A stretch of DNA of 64,000 bases from Ecdyonurus torrentis (GCA_949318235.1 OX439136.1:17706786-17770785), one strand, 5' to 3'. Numbered from the stretch's first letter, positions 1 to 15,175 are shown. Program-made: numbers and translations. The notes: a model not told the origin generated them from the letters alone.

Positions 1-1578
1 ACCTTATATAAAAAAAACAATATCACTATAAATTTTGTAAATTATGATTGCCTTTTCATTGGATAAAAAAGGAAATATTGAATTCTACGGTTCTTATAGG
101 CTTATAAATTTGTATATTATTCAAAAATTGTGACACATTTCTTTTTTATTAATAATTCTTATACTACTCGATGTATACTATAAATTTGGTTCAATCTCTG
201 TGTAAAAACATTTAATTTCCTTGCAATTAATGCTGTTGCGGTATTTGAAGTTGAATAGTCGCATATTAGTTGAAGGATTGTTTCTAGGTCATTTTACTGA
301 ATTAAAACTGTTGACTTTATGTCTTTTGATAAGTTTTTTTTTTAAAATATATATAAAGTAAAATAATGATATTATGTCATGGAAAATTAGGAAAATTTCA
401 GTTGTGGATGGTAAACTAAAAATATTAAATTCTCTATACCTCTATTCTCTATACCTTAAATAAGACCTGTTGTATACGTATTATATGATTTTAATTTACC
501 ATTTTCATTATAATAATTTACGTGAAGAAAAAAGTTCAAACCTCAGCGATTAACTTATTTACATGCACATACTTGCAAAATATCTATAACTTAAATTAGA
601 AGGGTGTAATTTGATACAAAAAACAGGGGTGACTTATATGTTTTCAACGCAACAACAAAGCATAATTATAAAGTACATTGTAATTCAATAGCATAATTAC
701 AACGTTCGTTTTTTTTTTTACCCTATCTGTTATTGTGATTTTTTACTTTTACTTAAAAAAAAAAACTGAAAACGTTTTTTTTTTTTATTTTTATAGAAAT
801 TTGAAAATAAGAGATGAAGTTGTAAGGGATGAAAATATATATGGGGGTCTTTGAAGTGCTCCTTTTAGCGTGTAAAATATCGTATACTATCACTCTTCAA
901 CCCCTAACTCTCTCTCTCTCTCGCTCTCTCTCTCACAAACTCTCTCACTCATTACCCTATAATTGCATTTTGACTCTTACTTTCGTTTCTTTTTTCCTTT
1001 TCTTTTTTAGTTTTATACCAAGTCACACTAAAAAGGAAAACACCACTTGAAAAAGAAGTTTAAAAATAAAATATTTTTAACCCCTAAACATAAAAACTTC
1101 CATTAGAAAGTATTATTTTTGACGCTCTAAAAGTTTTACTTAAAATAGATTAAATTTAATCATGTGGAAGTAATAAAAATTGTCTGATTTCCTCATTCTT
1201 GTGTTTTAACTGATTGATATTTAACATCTTCATGTAACACCCTCACTCACTGTATGTCGTGTTTTTAAAATTAAGCTAAGAATGGGGTATTTTAGTGTTG
1301 AAGTTTTTATTGTATAGATTTTTTAGTGTTAAAAATATCAGATGCATATCAGATCGTAGATATACCATCATGGTAAATTGTATTTTAGTGTAAAAGAAGT
1401 TATTTTTTAATTTGCGATTAATTTTTACTTTGGAGTAATGATATCTCCAATCGTACTTATACTAGTTTTTATTTCTTTCTTTTATGTTTTAAATTACATC
1501 AGATATTAACTTAACTTAAATAATTAATTAATTTTGGTTACTGTTATTTTTTTTTATAGATTTTTTGGATTTTTGAAT

Positions 1579-1724
1579 TGGACCACTTGCAATGAACGAT
1601 TTATTTAAAATAAGCATTCTTATAAGCATTTCTTGGAAAATAAGTCAGCATAAATAGGTTACACAATTAAAAAAAAAACGTCCATTGCAAGTGGTCCATA
1701 GAATTTAATTATAAATAAATCGTT
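1579..1724. mobile_element. Inverted repeat, probable MITE remnant
   Basis: GGACCACTTGCAATG at 1579 recurs inverted at 1683-1697, and GAACGATTTATTT at 1593 recurs inverted at 1712-1724. The two pairs are offset, suggesting a rearranged palindrome. Confidence 0.45.
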
Positions 1725-1904
1725 CTGAAATTTCGACTGAAAATAATTTATTTATTTTATTTTTTTTTGTTTTGTTATGATCCGTCAAAAGTTATTGAAA
1801 AGCTCATTTAAAAAAAAAAAAAAATCGTGACAGGATTACATATTTTACATATATTTATATTTTTATATTTTCATTACTTCAATTACATATTACATATTAC
1901 ATAT

Positions 1905-1911
<7 letters not shown>

Positions 1912-2000
<89 letters not shown>

Positions 2001-2027
2001 CATATTACATATATATTTTCATTACTT

Positions 2028-2101
<74 letters not shown>
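1912..2101. repeat. (TA)n microsatellite in two blocks
   Basis: Blocks at about 1912-1999 and 2031-2101, separated by a short spacer containing TTTTCATTACTTCAATATA, which also occurs just before the first block (1868-1880). The spacer suggests the array duplicated together with its flank. Confidence 0.9.
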
Positions 2102-2107
<6 letters not shown>

Positions 2108-2724
2108 ATATTTTATTGAGGAAAAAAATGGCAATATGAGCTTAACATTTCATGTTATTATTATTTTTTTTTTGATGGAAGAAAATAATATATTATAATG
2201 ACATTGATAATATAAAACACGATATGCAGATTTTTATTTTTTTAACTTTAAACCATTACCAATTTTAATCAATGTCTATGTGCTTTGTATTTCATGTCAT
2301 TATACATACATATATTTTTTATTGACATTTTACAACGTGTTGCAATAATTTTACCCCCTTTTTTTTTTAATGTTTTATTTGAAACAGTATTATAATTGAT
2401 AAAGTATGATGATGTATATACAGATTTTTATATATATTTCAATAATCTTTTTGACATAGTATTACGTATATCAATGTCATTTTAGTAAATCACTACAGTT
2501 ATATTTTTTGTTTAGTGTACAATATTTTATGTTACCAGTCAAACATATTTTTATAGGGGATTTTCTCATTATAAAAATATTTAAAAAAAAAAAGCTTTTT
2601 TTTTTTAATATTACTATTTTTTTTCCAAACTGTACATTTTACTATTTGTATTTGACTTGTTATTATTTAAATTCTAAGGATTTTGTTTTTTCAGCTATAA
2701 ATTTTACGTATTTGTGTTTATTAT

Positions 2725-2729
<5 letters not shown>

Positions 2730-2800
<71 letters not shown>
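2730..2800. repeat. (TA)n microsatellite
   Basis: About 70 bp of perfect alternation. Confidence 0.93.
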
Positions 2801-2807
<7 letters not shown>

Positions 2808-5177
2808 ATAGTTTGATTATAAATTACATATTTATTATGGCCAATTAAGTTATTTTCTTGCAAAAATACGTCATTGCATATTACAGTATATTACTCTAAT
2901 CATGCTTATAGGGTGTGTACGCATGACGTCATTCTGAGTGCTTTTTGATGCTCTTCTTGAGCAATGAATAACATTGCTCAGAATGCTCAGCATAGGACAA
3001 ACGTATAGTTATTATCTATTTTCTTTGCAAAATTAGCTATTTTTTGGTCATTATTATTTTTCTTGCATACTTGAGGTACTAATTCAACGTATTAACAGCA
3101 TCAATGCTCTCAAAAAAATAGTGAAGTGTTTTTAAACTGGCAAAATGTGCCATTTTCCTATATCGGCCAATATTATTTAGTATACTCACTTATTACATTA
3201 ACTTTAACATGAATGAAACCACCCAATAAACAAACACTCTTCAAATAATTAAATTATTCCCACACATTACTGACTATAATAAAGAATATTTTTCATTTAT
3301 TACTCCAAATAATTCATAACTTTGATAATAATTCAATTATAATTTTAATTGATTAGTAAACTTGGTATTTAGCTAGATAAACAAAAAGTGATCTAATATA
3401 CATTTTTTAATGTATATCAAAGAATTGAAATTTAAAACTTGGGTTTCTAAGATTGCGTGAATTGAATAATCAATTTCATATTTTTTTAATCAATTCATAG
3501 CATATTTATGAACTGTTACGATATCGTAATCTCTCTCTCTCTCTCTCTCTCTCTCCCTCGCTCTCTCTTTCTTACGATAACTAAAATAACACGATCATGC
3601 CTTAATAATTAATCACTCATTTTATAATTAAAAAACTCTAAAAGCAATCGTGATGAAATTTTCATTTTCTTACTTAACTTTGGTGGTATATTTTAATTTT
3701 TCATAGTATTAAATAAGAAATTGAAAAATTAAGCTAAATATTAATTATAAAAGGTTATATACTTACAACAGTATGGTTGATTCATATTTAATTTAAAGTT
3801 ATTATAAAAATAAAAAAATCAATATATTAAACACGCCGCTTAGCACTTTTCAATTATAGTGTCAAAACTTGTTTTTAATGAACTTTTTATACGTTAAAGT
3901 AAGTGTTATTTTTATTTTCAAAAGTGTATAGTCACGCTAACAAAGTACAGTCACCAATTATTATTATTATTTTTTTTTAAAGTGCTTGTAATGCTTTAAC
4001 TTTTAAATTATGTATTTACCTTTTGTGCAATTACAGACAGAGGAAGTTTTAATATTTATGTTCATATTTTGAAATTATGCGCAAAATTTCACTTTTTTTT
4101 TTTTTTTTTTTTTTTTCAACGTGAATTTTAGTGTAAAGCAACAAATATTTACACGTACACATAAAAATATTCAATTTTGTTCATTTGCACATAAAAGTAA
4201 TATTTTCACCATTAATATAAAATGTTAAATTTATCTCTTCGCTATTAAATCACACTTTATTTTTGCATTACGATTTCAAAAACTCATTATCAACTCGGTG
4301 GTGTATAAAAATATCGATTTTAGTCAGAATATACAATCAAAAAGTTGAATATGTATAGTGAATTTAATTCTCTATTTATATTTTTCAATCAATCATTTAC
4401 TAGATCAAATGATGTGAATTCATCATTCATCCTTTCATTTATTTTCTTTTTTACTTTTGGTTAGCTTTATCATGATGGGGGGTGAGAAAAAAAAAAGTGA
4501 AGAGAATTTTACAATTTAAGCTTTAAACTTAACAATTTTATTTCTTATATTATTTTATATATTTCTTAAGTAATAAAAATAATAAATTTTAACTTTTTAA
4601 CAAAAATTAAATAAACAGTAGTGAAATATTAAAATGCATTAAAAATGCATTAGCTTATTAGAAATAATTAATGAATTTTCATCACAAAAAAGTACATGAA
4701 TTGCATTTGTCAAGCCTAAAATACCCTTTCAGTTGTATTTTTTTTTTAAATAAAGACGACTATTTATTTATTAATTTTATTGAATGCATTTTATGTGTGT
4801 TATTTTGTTTTGACTTCAGTGGGACATTTTTTTCTCTCGGTGCATTTTTGTTTGTATATTATATATTTTTCTACCCTTTTTTTAGCGCATTAGACGTATT
4901 TTAGATAATTAAAGCTAATTAACATGTTAAAATAATTTAATTCCTCACACTATTATCGTGGAAAAAAAATGAAAAACAAACAAACCAATATTTCATTTCA
5001 TATAAAAAATATAATATCATATTCATGTCATACTTTTCATTTTTGCAACCTTAATTTTCAAATTCATTCTTTAATATTAAGAAAATGTTTTTTCTAAAAT
5101 GTATTTGGTCACTACGTTTTTCAAAAAGACTTTGAAAGATACTAATTTTATGTTTGTATCATTTAAAAAAAATCAAA

Positions 5178-5280
<103 letters not shown>

Positions 5281-5471
5281 CAGAAATCAACTTAGAAACT
5301 ACTTAAATTACTCAATATTTTGTTTTAAAAAAATGCTGTGTTAAAAAAGTAGACATTGCATTATTTTAAAAAGTACCATGCTTGAAAAAATAGGTAAGAT
5401 TATTTGAAATGTTATTGAAGGTGCTAAAAAAATTGTCTTGCGTATACGTACCAAAAAACTTTTACGTATTT

Positions 5472-5473
<2 letters not shown>

Positions 5474-5537
<64 letters not shown>
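5474..5537 (+). repeat. (TC)n microsatellite
   Basis: About 64 bp, complementary to the (GA)n tract at 5185-5276. Confidence 0.95.
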
Positions 5538-5540
<3 letters not shown>

Positions 5541-6308
5541 TCACTCTCTTTCTCCAAAGAAACTGTACGTGTCAAATAAAAATAAAAAAAGTTACACTTC
5601 TCCGCAAAACTCAATTGATTTATACACATTATATTTTTTTCTTTCAAAAAATATTTTTGAACGTGCTGATATAGCTGATACTTTTTAGTTTTTCTTCTTC
5701 AATTGATTTCGACGTTTATTTTTATATTGAATATATTTTTCAACATACACACACTTTATTTAATACATTTTTTTCTGTCAATTTGGTTTTATTTAATAAA
5801 AAAAGTTTAGTGTGTATATTTATAATGAAAAAATATATATTATTTATAAAAAAAAATTAAATTGTTTTATAATATGAAGTCATTTATTTTTTTAATAGCT
5901 TATTTGTTTACTTACTTACTTCTTTAATTATTTACTGTTATTAATTAATTTATTGTTTACCCATTAACTTTTAATTGAAAATTATGTTCAGTTCAGCTTT
6001 AAATTTTTTTCGGGACTTTTTTTTTTTAGTCTATAATAACAATTGTAAATTTATTCTAATTACTAAGTTGAAATCTCATATCATTTAATTTACATAACTT
6101 GATCAAAATAAAAATAGTACTTATTTCCAGTAATGTAACAAATTATTATTATAACACAATAAATTACAAATTGTTTCCATTTATAAATTATTTGTGATAA
6201 AAATTTCCACTTCATAAAAAGAAATACATTAACTAAACTACATTTTAAAGTTTCAAGACTCGTTGCACTTGTATATAAGTTTTGTTTATCCCAACATTTA
6301 TTTACTGC

Positions 6309-6522
6309 ATGAATGAATGAATGAATGAATGAATGAATGAATGAATGAATGAATGAATGAATGAATGAATGAATGAATGAATGAATGAATGAATGAATGA
6401 ATGAATGAATGAATGAATGAATGAATGAATGAATGAATGAATGAATGAATGAATGAATGAATGAATGAATGAATGAATGAATGAATGAATGAATGAATGA
6501 ATGAATGAATGAATGAATGAAT
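6309..6522 (+). repeat. (TGAA)n microsatellite, about 53 perfect units
   Basis: About 214 bp without a visible interruption. It is open in several frames and reads FIHS repeats on the minus strand, which is an artefact. Confidence 0.97.
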
Positions 6523-7131
6523 ATGAAAAATTCAACAAAATAAGTAAAACAAAAGTAATGTAATAAAAGGTGAAACAATTTTCATGTTATTTTTTTAACT
6601 GATTTAAATATTTAAAAAAAAAATCCAATGTTAATCAAAAACTGCTAGCAGGTATAAGTAAGAGATGTCTAGACCGTATGCTTCTCTCTTTATTTTTATA
6701 ATCAAATCTAAAAAATAATAATAATAATAAAAAAATAAATAATAATAATAATAAAATATATATATTTTTTCGATATCGTATGACAGACACAATGTAAATT
6801 AAATCAACATATATATTTCTGGAAATGAAAAATTTATGACGAGATAAACCCGATACGTCAATAGCAGATTTATATAAATATTATTTATTTAAATATATAA
6901 AAATGAATATTAATTGAAACAGTATCGTATAATATAATATATATATGTTGTTATAGCATGTGACGGTATTATATTTAATTTTATGTGCGTGATAATGCAT
7001 AATAAACAGATAAAAAACTTGTAAAAAAGTAAAATAAAAATTAGGATACTGTTGCTGTAAATATCAAATAACACGATTTAATTTTATATATTGATACTTA
7101 AAATAGTTTTATGCATTTTTTAGCATGTTTT

Positions 7132-7132
<1 letters not shown>

Positions 7133-7191
<59 letters not shown>
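7133..7191 (+). repeat. Long poly(A) tract
   Basis: About 58 consecutive A. No retrotransposon body is recognisable on its left. Confidence 0.9.
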
Positions 7192-7195
<4 letters not shown>

Positions 7196-8488
7196 AAAAT
7201 TTGACAGTAAAATACATATTTTGTTGCTTTGAAAATTAAAAAAAAAAAAAAAAAGTTATTTACTCAAAAAATTCAAAACCTCATGAAGTCCTAGATTGTC
7301 CCTATACTGTTTATTTTATAAAAAAAAAATACATTACTTTCTTTTTCCCCAATCGCTTTTTTCAATTTTTTTATTATTATTATTATTTTTTTTTTATTGC
7401 TGCAAATTTAGTATTAATATAACAACCTCTAATATACTTTTCCTATTGTAAAAAGTGTTTTAACACTGATTTTGCAACAACGAAAAAGATTCTATATTGC
7501 AAGCCTTGAATTTTGTCAAATATAAAAAATAAAAAAACATATCTAAGTTCTGCCTTTTTGTGTATAAAATTATTGACTTTTGATTGACAGTAAATACCAC
7601 TTTAAAAAAAATCCACATTAATCTGCGTTTGAATTAAATTTTGAGCTTGAACGCTAAAATAATTCAACCACTTCATGAAAATTTCAATTTTATAAAGAAT
7701 AAAAACATTGGTATTACCCATATAACTAATCGAAAATTGATAAGCACCGTTCAGTAAACCAATCGTACGTTTGTTTGTTTTTTATTCTTCTATTATCATT
7801 CCAGATGTTTTTTGTATTCAAAACCACGTGTATAATTTTTTTTTCTCGCTATGTTATATAAGAGAGAAATTGATTGTGATTGCGTGATGCTGCATTGCGC
7901 TTTTAGCTTTTACTTTTTAAACATAGCAGCACACACTCTTATAGCCACCTGACGCTGGGAAAAAACGAGAGAGAGAGAGAGAGAGAGCACAATGGTTTTT
8001 AATGTCCTAAAATATATCGATTTAATATATAATTTTATTGTTATATCATCGTTGCTTACATCTTTTTATTAAATAATATATCTATATTACGTACAGTATT
8101 AATAAAAAGATTTTTTTTTTCAAAAGCTTATATTTATTAAATGCGCTATTTGGCTATTTCTATATTATCAAATGTCTGAGATGGCAAAAAAAATAAACTA
8201 AAACATTATTTTTAACTTCCCTATAGTGTAAATAATACGCAATTTACTTTTTTTCATATTATATGACAGTAATATATGGCAATATTTTTATGTTATATTT
8301 CAAAAAGTAACTTTAAAAGTAATTTTGTATTATATTTACTCCACGCTAATCTTATTTATGTTTTTATTGAAGATTTTATAATGTGATGGCTAGTTTAACT
8401 ATTTTATGTTGACATGAACATATTTCTCTCTCATTTTGGTGTCTACTTTGGTGTGAAGTACACTTCAACAATTTTCCTGTTGTTAATC

Positions 8489-8504
8489 CCCCCCCCCCCC
8501 CCCC
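8489..8504 (+). repeat. Poly(C) tract
   Basis: Sixteen C in an AT-rich setting. Similar runs occur at 12706-12721 (C), 19559-19574 (G) and 59692-59702 (C). Confidence 0.9.
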
Positions 8505-8847
8505 ACCTATCCCCAACCCCAATATGGAGATTATGACGTCAAGGAGTTTACAATTTCTATATAAGTTTATTGCTCTAGACTCACTTTAAAACAATATCAC
8601 TTTGGAAGGTATTTGTAATGAATTTCGGATGTAATTTGCAAACATGTTTTATTTCCGCTTTTTCGACTTTTATTTATTTATTTATTTTTTTATTATTATT
8701 ATTTTTAAAGTTAACGAATGAATGTTTGCTTGGTGGAAATAAAAAATCACAAAGAATAGAAAACAAAAAAAGCAAAATTCATTATCAGTTATCAGTTTTT
8801 ATCACTTATTTATGTAACATTTCATATATGTAGACCGTAGACCATCC

Positions 8848-8892
<45 letters not shown>

Positions 8893-9380
8893 CATTAAGC
8901 AGTAACGTACAAAAACAAACGATCAGCACTTACTGCAAACTTTCCAAAAAGTTCCAAAAAAGCTTACAAATGATTGGCACGTTTGAATTTTTTTAAAAAT
9001 AAAAAACTCTCTCTAAAACAAAATGCTTTATATAAAAACAACATCCCTGCATTAAAACTTTAAAACACCCGCAAGTCTTAAATATAAAGCTGATTTTTTT
9101 TTTTTTTTTTTTTTTTTTTGTAAAAAGTAGAGATAAAAAATTGTATTCACACTTTTTTCTTGTGAAAATACATGATATTTGACAGCTGCTGTAAAAAAAA
9201 AAAGACGTTTTTTTTATGCTTCTTTTTTCAAAATTGTATAAAATATTTAAATATTCTTATTGGAAAAGTTTTCGATGTTGGTTATTTTGTAAAACTTGTT
9301 GCCGTTATATTCATAAATTTTACTGATATGTTGTTATACTTGAAATAAACATGATAGCTGCTATAACTTCAATGCTTTGT

Positions 9381-9387
<7 letters not shown>

Positions 9388-9425
<38 letters not shown>

Positions 9426-9461
9426 GAGAGAGAGGGAGAGAGAGAGAGAGAGAGAGAGAGA
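9388..9461 (+). repeat. (GA)n microsatellite with GGGA interruptions
   Basis: Two identical-type interruptions split the tract, marking internal slippage duplication. Confidence 0.93.
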
Positions 9462-10167
9462 CTTTAATAATACATTTTGTTTACTTTTACTTTTTTTTTT
9501 TAGTTTAAAATATTCAGCCTTTTTTATATTTTATTTACCGGTATTCGTTTTAATGATTTATATATAATATTAAAATTTTAACACGTAGCGTAAAAATACT
9601 GTAGTTAATCATTTAGAATGAAAAATAGTTTCAATTTTAAAAGTAAAAGATACTTTTTTTTTGAAACCTTGATAGATGTTTATTCACTTTTGTTTCATAT
9701 AATTTCGTTGCTATTTTATAATTTTATTACAATTTGTAATATAGAGCACTCTATAAGAAAAAATATGTAAATAGATGACATTTTTACTTTACTTGGCAAT
9801 GATTCCTAATATATTGTTTATTTTTATGTTTTTAGGTAAGAAAACCAATACTTTTGACCGTTCTCCAGTTTTTGGTAAGCAAATTCATTTAAGTTTCTTT
9901 TATTTGAAATTTTATATTTTATATACTGTATATAATTTTAAAGTTTTGTTGCCTCTGTTGTTGGGCTGCATTCATATAAATGTCAAAACCATATGTGAGC
10001 ACTGAATAACATGGGCAGGTATAGAAAAAAATACTTATTTTGCTGGTTTAAAAATACTTAAGAATATTTTTAAGAGCATTGATGCTGGGTTTTTAAGTAT
10101 GTGCGAGAAAAATAATAACAACAACACACGATTTTTCAAAGAAAATAGCCAAAAATCACGTTTTTCC

Positions 10168-10335
10168 TATTGACTAATAAAGGAACAACTGTTTTGAAGC
10201 CTACTATAAGTGATTTCAGTCATATCCGCTTCCGTTTCTACTTACTACGCATGCGCAGAAAGTCGAAACGGAAGCGAATGTGAGCAAAATCGCTTATAGT
10301 CGGCCTTAAAACAGTTGTTCCTTTATTAGTCAATA
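10168..10335. mobile_element. TA-flanked palindromic MITE, family M, uninterrupted copy
   Basis: The element at 10170-10333 (164 bp) has inverted ends TTGACTAATAAAGGAACAAC and a TA on each side, as in Tc1/mariner-type insertion. The centre is CTACGCATGCGCAG. Confidence 0.8.
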
Positions 10336-10735
10336 TGTTATTCTTTGCTCGATATCTCCAAATTTTAAATTTCTGTTATATCTTTCAATTTTTTAGACCT
10401 GTTTAAATTTTAGGGTAAAACAACATAAAGAAGGAGGGAAGGGCTCAATTATAAAATTATAAATGAGCCATGAGAGGCATATTATTGGTCCATGTATATT
10501 TATACACTCGTATTACATCTGTTCTACATTAGAGTTTTGGATATAAATGACAAACATTTTAGTCGTTAAAATTTATCTTATATTTCATATATTTTAGTCT
10601 CTATGGAATTAAATTCTATTTATATGTAAAATAAATTTATTTATGAATATTTTATGAAAGAAAGAGTATATTCCACTTTAAATATTTTTAATATTTCTCA
10701 ATTGCTATTAAAAACACTTTTAAATTTTTAAACAA

Positions 10736-10736
<1 letters not shown>

Positions 10737-10823
<87 letters not shown>
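10737..10823. repeat. (TA)n microsatellite
   Basis: About 86 bp, perfect. Confidence 0.95.
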
Positions 10824-10828
<5 letters not shown>

Positions 10829-12300
10829 GCTTTGCGAAACTAAATTTTAATCAAACGAAAAATCTTCAAAGTTACATTAAATTTTTACGTATCTCTTTTG
10901 ATGTTTTTCTTGATATTATAAGTTTTTTTTCCTTCTTCTTTATATTTTACTTGTTGCTTTTAATCATTAATCAATTCTGTTAAACATCGTTTGTTTTCAT
11001 AATAGGATTGATTTAGTTTGTGTTAAAACTCTTTAAAGTTTTTGCTCATTGTTAAGACAAAGTTACTCTTATATATATCTGTGTTTTTGTTAATTTCTGT
11101 CTGCCTAATGAGCGAGAGAACAAAATTGTGATGATAATTTTTTTTATCAGTCTTTACTAAATGATAAAGTACAGAATACTATTATTGAAACAAGAATAAT
11201 AATGAAGTATACATTTAATGGATACATAGTTATAAAAAAAATAGTTACAATTGTTTTAAATATGCTATTTATTCAAACTGTTAAAAAAAATTAACTTAAT
11301 AACTTGAAAATTTATTTTTATTTTCATTATGTATACTTTATAGGTAAATTTGTGTTTCTGTTCAAAAAAAACAAAAAACAAACAAACAATATTTAACAGT
11401 TTTAAAATTATACTTTTATATTTTTAAATTTTATAACTTTAAAAAATATAAAATATCTTACAATATTTCAAATGTTCTACGCTTGCTATATATAGTAAAA
11501 TAATGTAGCAAAATTTCGCGGCGCGAAATAAATACTCATTAACATAATGATTTATGCAACTCACATTCAGAAATGTCAGTTAAAATTAATGTCATGAAAT
11601 AAATGCAGCATAAATTACGCTAAACCCGTTAGAAAATGCATTTTTTTTTTTGGCTTACTTTGACATTGTGAAAATCTCATAAATATACGGGATAAAATCG
11701 TAAAGAAGAAACAAAATTTATATACTGTAACTATATCATATTTTACAAACCATCAAATATTTTGAATTACGTAAATTAAGTAAACAAGTCATACTCTATA
11801 TTGTTATACTGCATGTAATAAGTTACGTGACTGAATATTGTAAAATAGTATTAGATTCTACATATAATATGTAATATTACAACCATATAAACATTATACT
11901 ATAACTATACACAACAAAACTGAGATATAACTAAAATTTTAGAGTACATATAATATATGAAGTGTTTTGAGTCAAGTTCTATAGTGCTAAACATTAATAT
12001 TAATGAAATTTATGCAGACTGTTTGAACTTTTGTCAACTATGATATAATATTCACTGACGTTTATACTTTGCCATTCAAATGTTTATTTATCAAATTTAA
12101 TGTTTATTTTATAAATATTTTATTTGAGTAACTGTAACGTTGTCTCTAAAGGTAAACTTATTATATTAATGGTATTGAAATGAACATGGACTTAAGTTTA
12201 GATGTATATTATATATAATTAGTCTTGGGATTGTATTTTTGAAGAAATTTTGTTTGGATGTATACTATTGTGATGTAAATTTATAACGTTACTCACTGTA

Positions 12301-12530
12301 GGGACCGGATTTTCAGTTGCAAATGTCTGCTCGCGCCTGCAAAAACAGCAGTTACTTTTCCTGCTGCACAACTTATTATCAATTTGTAAAATATTTCCTA
12401 TGTACCTGGAATTTACCTCAAAATACCTGGAATGAACCAAAATTTATAAATATAGTAAATTGTTGTGCGGTACGAGGAGCAACCAAACTTGCAGGCGCAA
12501 GCAGACATTTGCAACTGAAAATCCGGTCCC
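12301..12530. mobile_element. MITE with 40-bp terminal inverted repeats (GGGACCGG ends)
   Basis: GGGACCGGATTTTCAGTTGC, then AAATGTCTGCTCGCGCCTGCAA, is repeated inverted at the right end with one or two changes. The inner arms (AACAGCAG..., GGAATTTACC...) are not complementary throughout. TTAA follows the right end; the left flank is TGTA, so the target site is unresolved. Confidence 0.75.
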
Positions 12531-14099
12531 TTAAATGGGATTTACTGTGTGGAGCGAGCTAGCCAATAACAGGGACGCGGAACTTTTTAAAATATTCATG
12601 ATTTTCTCACCTTTAGCTTACAGGTCTAATTTCTTTTATTACTTTTGGTGATGATTATTGCATCGATGCCGGCAAATTTTGAATTGAATATCTTAAACTT
12701 GCATACCCCCCCCCCCCCCCCATTTTTCCGTTTTAAATAAATAATAGTCTATTGTTCAATCAAAGATTAGTAGCAGATGAATTATACATATATATGATAA
12801 TTATAATGTGTTGAACAAAAAGCACAGTCAGAACATTGAGTCCTAACAACTGAATCGGAAATAAGTGACACTATACGACATAATCAGAATAAAAATACAT
12901 TTAAAAGAAAATATTAATTTGTGTCCACTTTGTAGCCTTTTTTTATTTTGCTATTTTGTTAAAACTTAATTAATACAGTAAAAAAAAAAAAAAAAAAAAA
13001 ATCCAACAAATCAGGACAAACGTAGGTATAGCAAAGTAAAATATAACTAGCCTAGTTGGAATAAAGAAAATAATGAAAAAAATAACTTTATATCATTTAA
13101 AAAAACAAATTAAAAACATTTTAATTAAAATTATTATAATTTAAATTAACAAAAACAAACATGTAATATTACCAACGTCTACAGTTTATATTATGTCATG
13201 TTCAAACGTTAGTAAAAAAAAAAAAAAAAAAAAAAGGCAATAAAAGTTAAAGATTAAATGCAGTTGCATTTATTACATTGTGCAAAATATAGATCTGCAA
13301 TGTTAACCGTCCTTAAAAATAAATATTATTTAATTTTAATACTAGATAGCAAAATGGAAAACTTTTTTTGTTTTCCTCACATAAATATCAAGATTTATTT
13401 TTATGTTTTGTATACTTGATAGTAATGCAAATATCTTTTAAGCTTTGTTATGTACAAAGTGAAATTTCCCTTTTTTTTTTCTATCATATTTAGTGAGATA
13501 ATAAAGTTGCAAGTTATTGTTGGTATACCGTAATAGAGAAACATATAAAGTAGTACAAGTTATTGAGCGACTGTACTTTATTATTTTTTCGTCGTTTTTT
13601 TAACAATGTTCATGACGTGCATTCTCGTCTAACGTGCTATGAAAAGTTACATCTTTTCCATTAATTTTTTGTGTATCTTTTTATACTTTTTATTCTTTTA
13701 ACGAGTAACTGTGTTGATGATAGAATGTTTATATAATATATTTTTTATGCGAACCGTTTCATACTTTCTAATTAATATATTCTATAGATATTATATCTAT
13801 CTATATTCTATCTATATATATATATTCACTTTTAGAAAAAAAATCAACATAATATAAAGCCTTATGGAAAATATATATTTAAAAAAATAATAATAAAAAA
13901 AACCGTAATTAAAAAAAAAAGTCGCAGTGACTTCTCAAATTTTATTAAATTTAGACTTTTCTTATCAGTGCACAGATTTTTTTATTTTTTGTTTATTATT
14001 TTTTTTGTAACGTTTTGTCAAATTATCACTTTATCTTTTATTTGGCCAGAAAATTAATAAATAGAAGAAAAAAATCTCGTAATCTATATTTTTATTTTA

Positions 14100-14130
<31 letters not shown>

Positions 14131-15055
14131 GCGACAAAACTTTTGAAAGAAAAATTATAATACGAAGAGGTAGGCTTAAATATTATATATTAGAAGTTAA
14201 CATTTTAAAGTTTTATTAAATTCAAAGTTTTCTTTGACAATCGCTTTTATAAAAACAGTTAATTATACTATAGAGAAATTAATTTTGCATAATTTCCAGA
14301 GTCTCTTCTGAACTTTAATAAATCGATTTTGTCTGCATTAGATCAAAGTTCACTGAACTTAAAAATGTAAATTAATTATAAATTCAATGTATATAGTAAA
14401 GATAAACTTTATAAGTACATAAAGTTATAGATTATATAATAACAATTTTATTCATCATTTATGCAAATTCTTACATTCTGTGTAGAGTGATTTGTAATTT
14501 TAAACATTGTATTCAAATGTGTAGCAAGTAAAAGCATGAGTACATTTTATTTCAATTGCTGCAATGTTTTTAAAAATCGTGTCGAAAAATTACTTCGCTT
14601 ATTATCATAAATCTTTTTTCTTTCTAAGTTTTTGTAATCCATTTTCAAATTGACTCATACATTTTTTTTATCGGTATAGAATTTTAAAGTATTTTTATGC
14701 AATTAACTAAACTAGCAGCATATTTACTTCACATACAAGCCATTATGCTGTAAAAATAAGTGCACAGTTTAATATTCTAATAATGAAAGCAGCTTGATCT
14801 ACACGCATGTAAAAAGTAGAAGAGAGATAGAGAGAGAGAGTTGGAGTGAATGCCTCTAAGGATTACTATGACGAAGAAAAAAAAATCAAAAATATATTAT
14901 ACTCACTGTCTTTTTCATTATCTTTGTATTACGCATAATTGTAATATTAATTTTCCAATTAGATTTTTGTTTTTTTATACAGTACAGTCTGTATAATGAT
15001 ATAATATTTTGTACCGAGATTTTTTTAAATGTGCGGCACATTATATGTTTTTTTC

Positions 15056-15175
<120 letters not shown>

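Noticed and set aside
6090..6578. 162-residue minus-strand ORF of FIHS repeats
   Set aside because: It is the (TGAA)n microsatellite read in frame. Flanks have no coding character.
8489..8504. Poly(C)/poly(G) runs as telomere or i-motif clusters
   Set aside because: Single isolated homopolymers without repeated C-tracts or telomere units.
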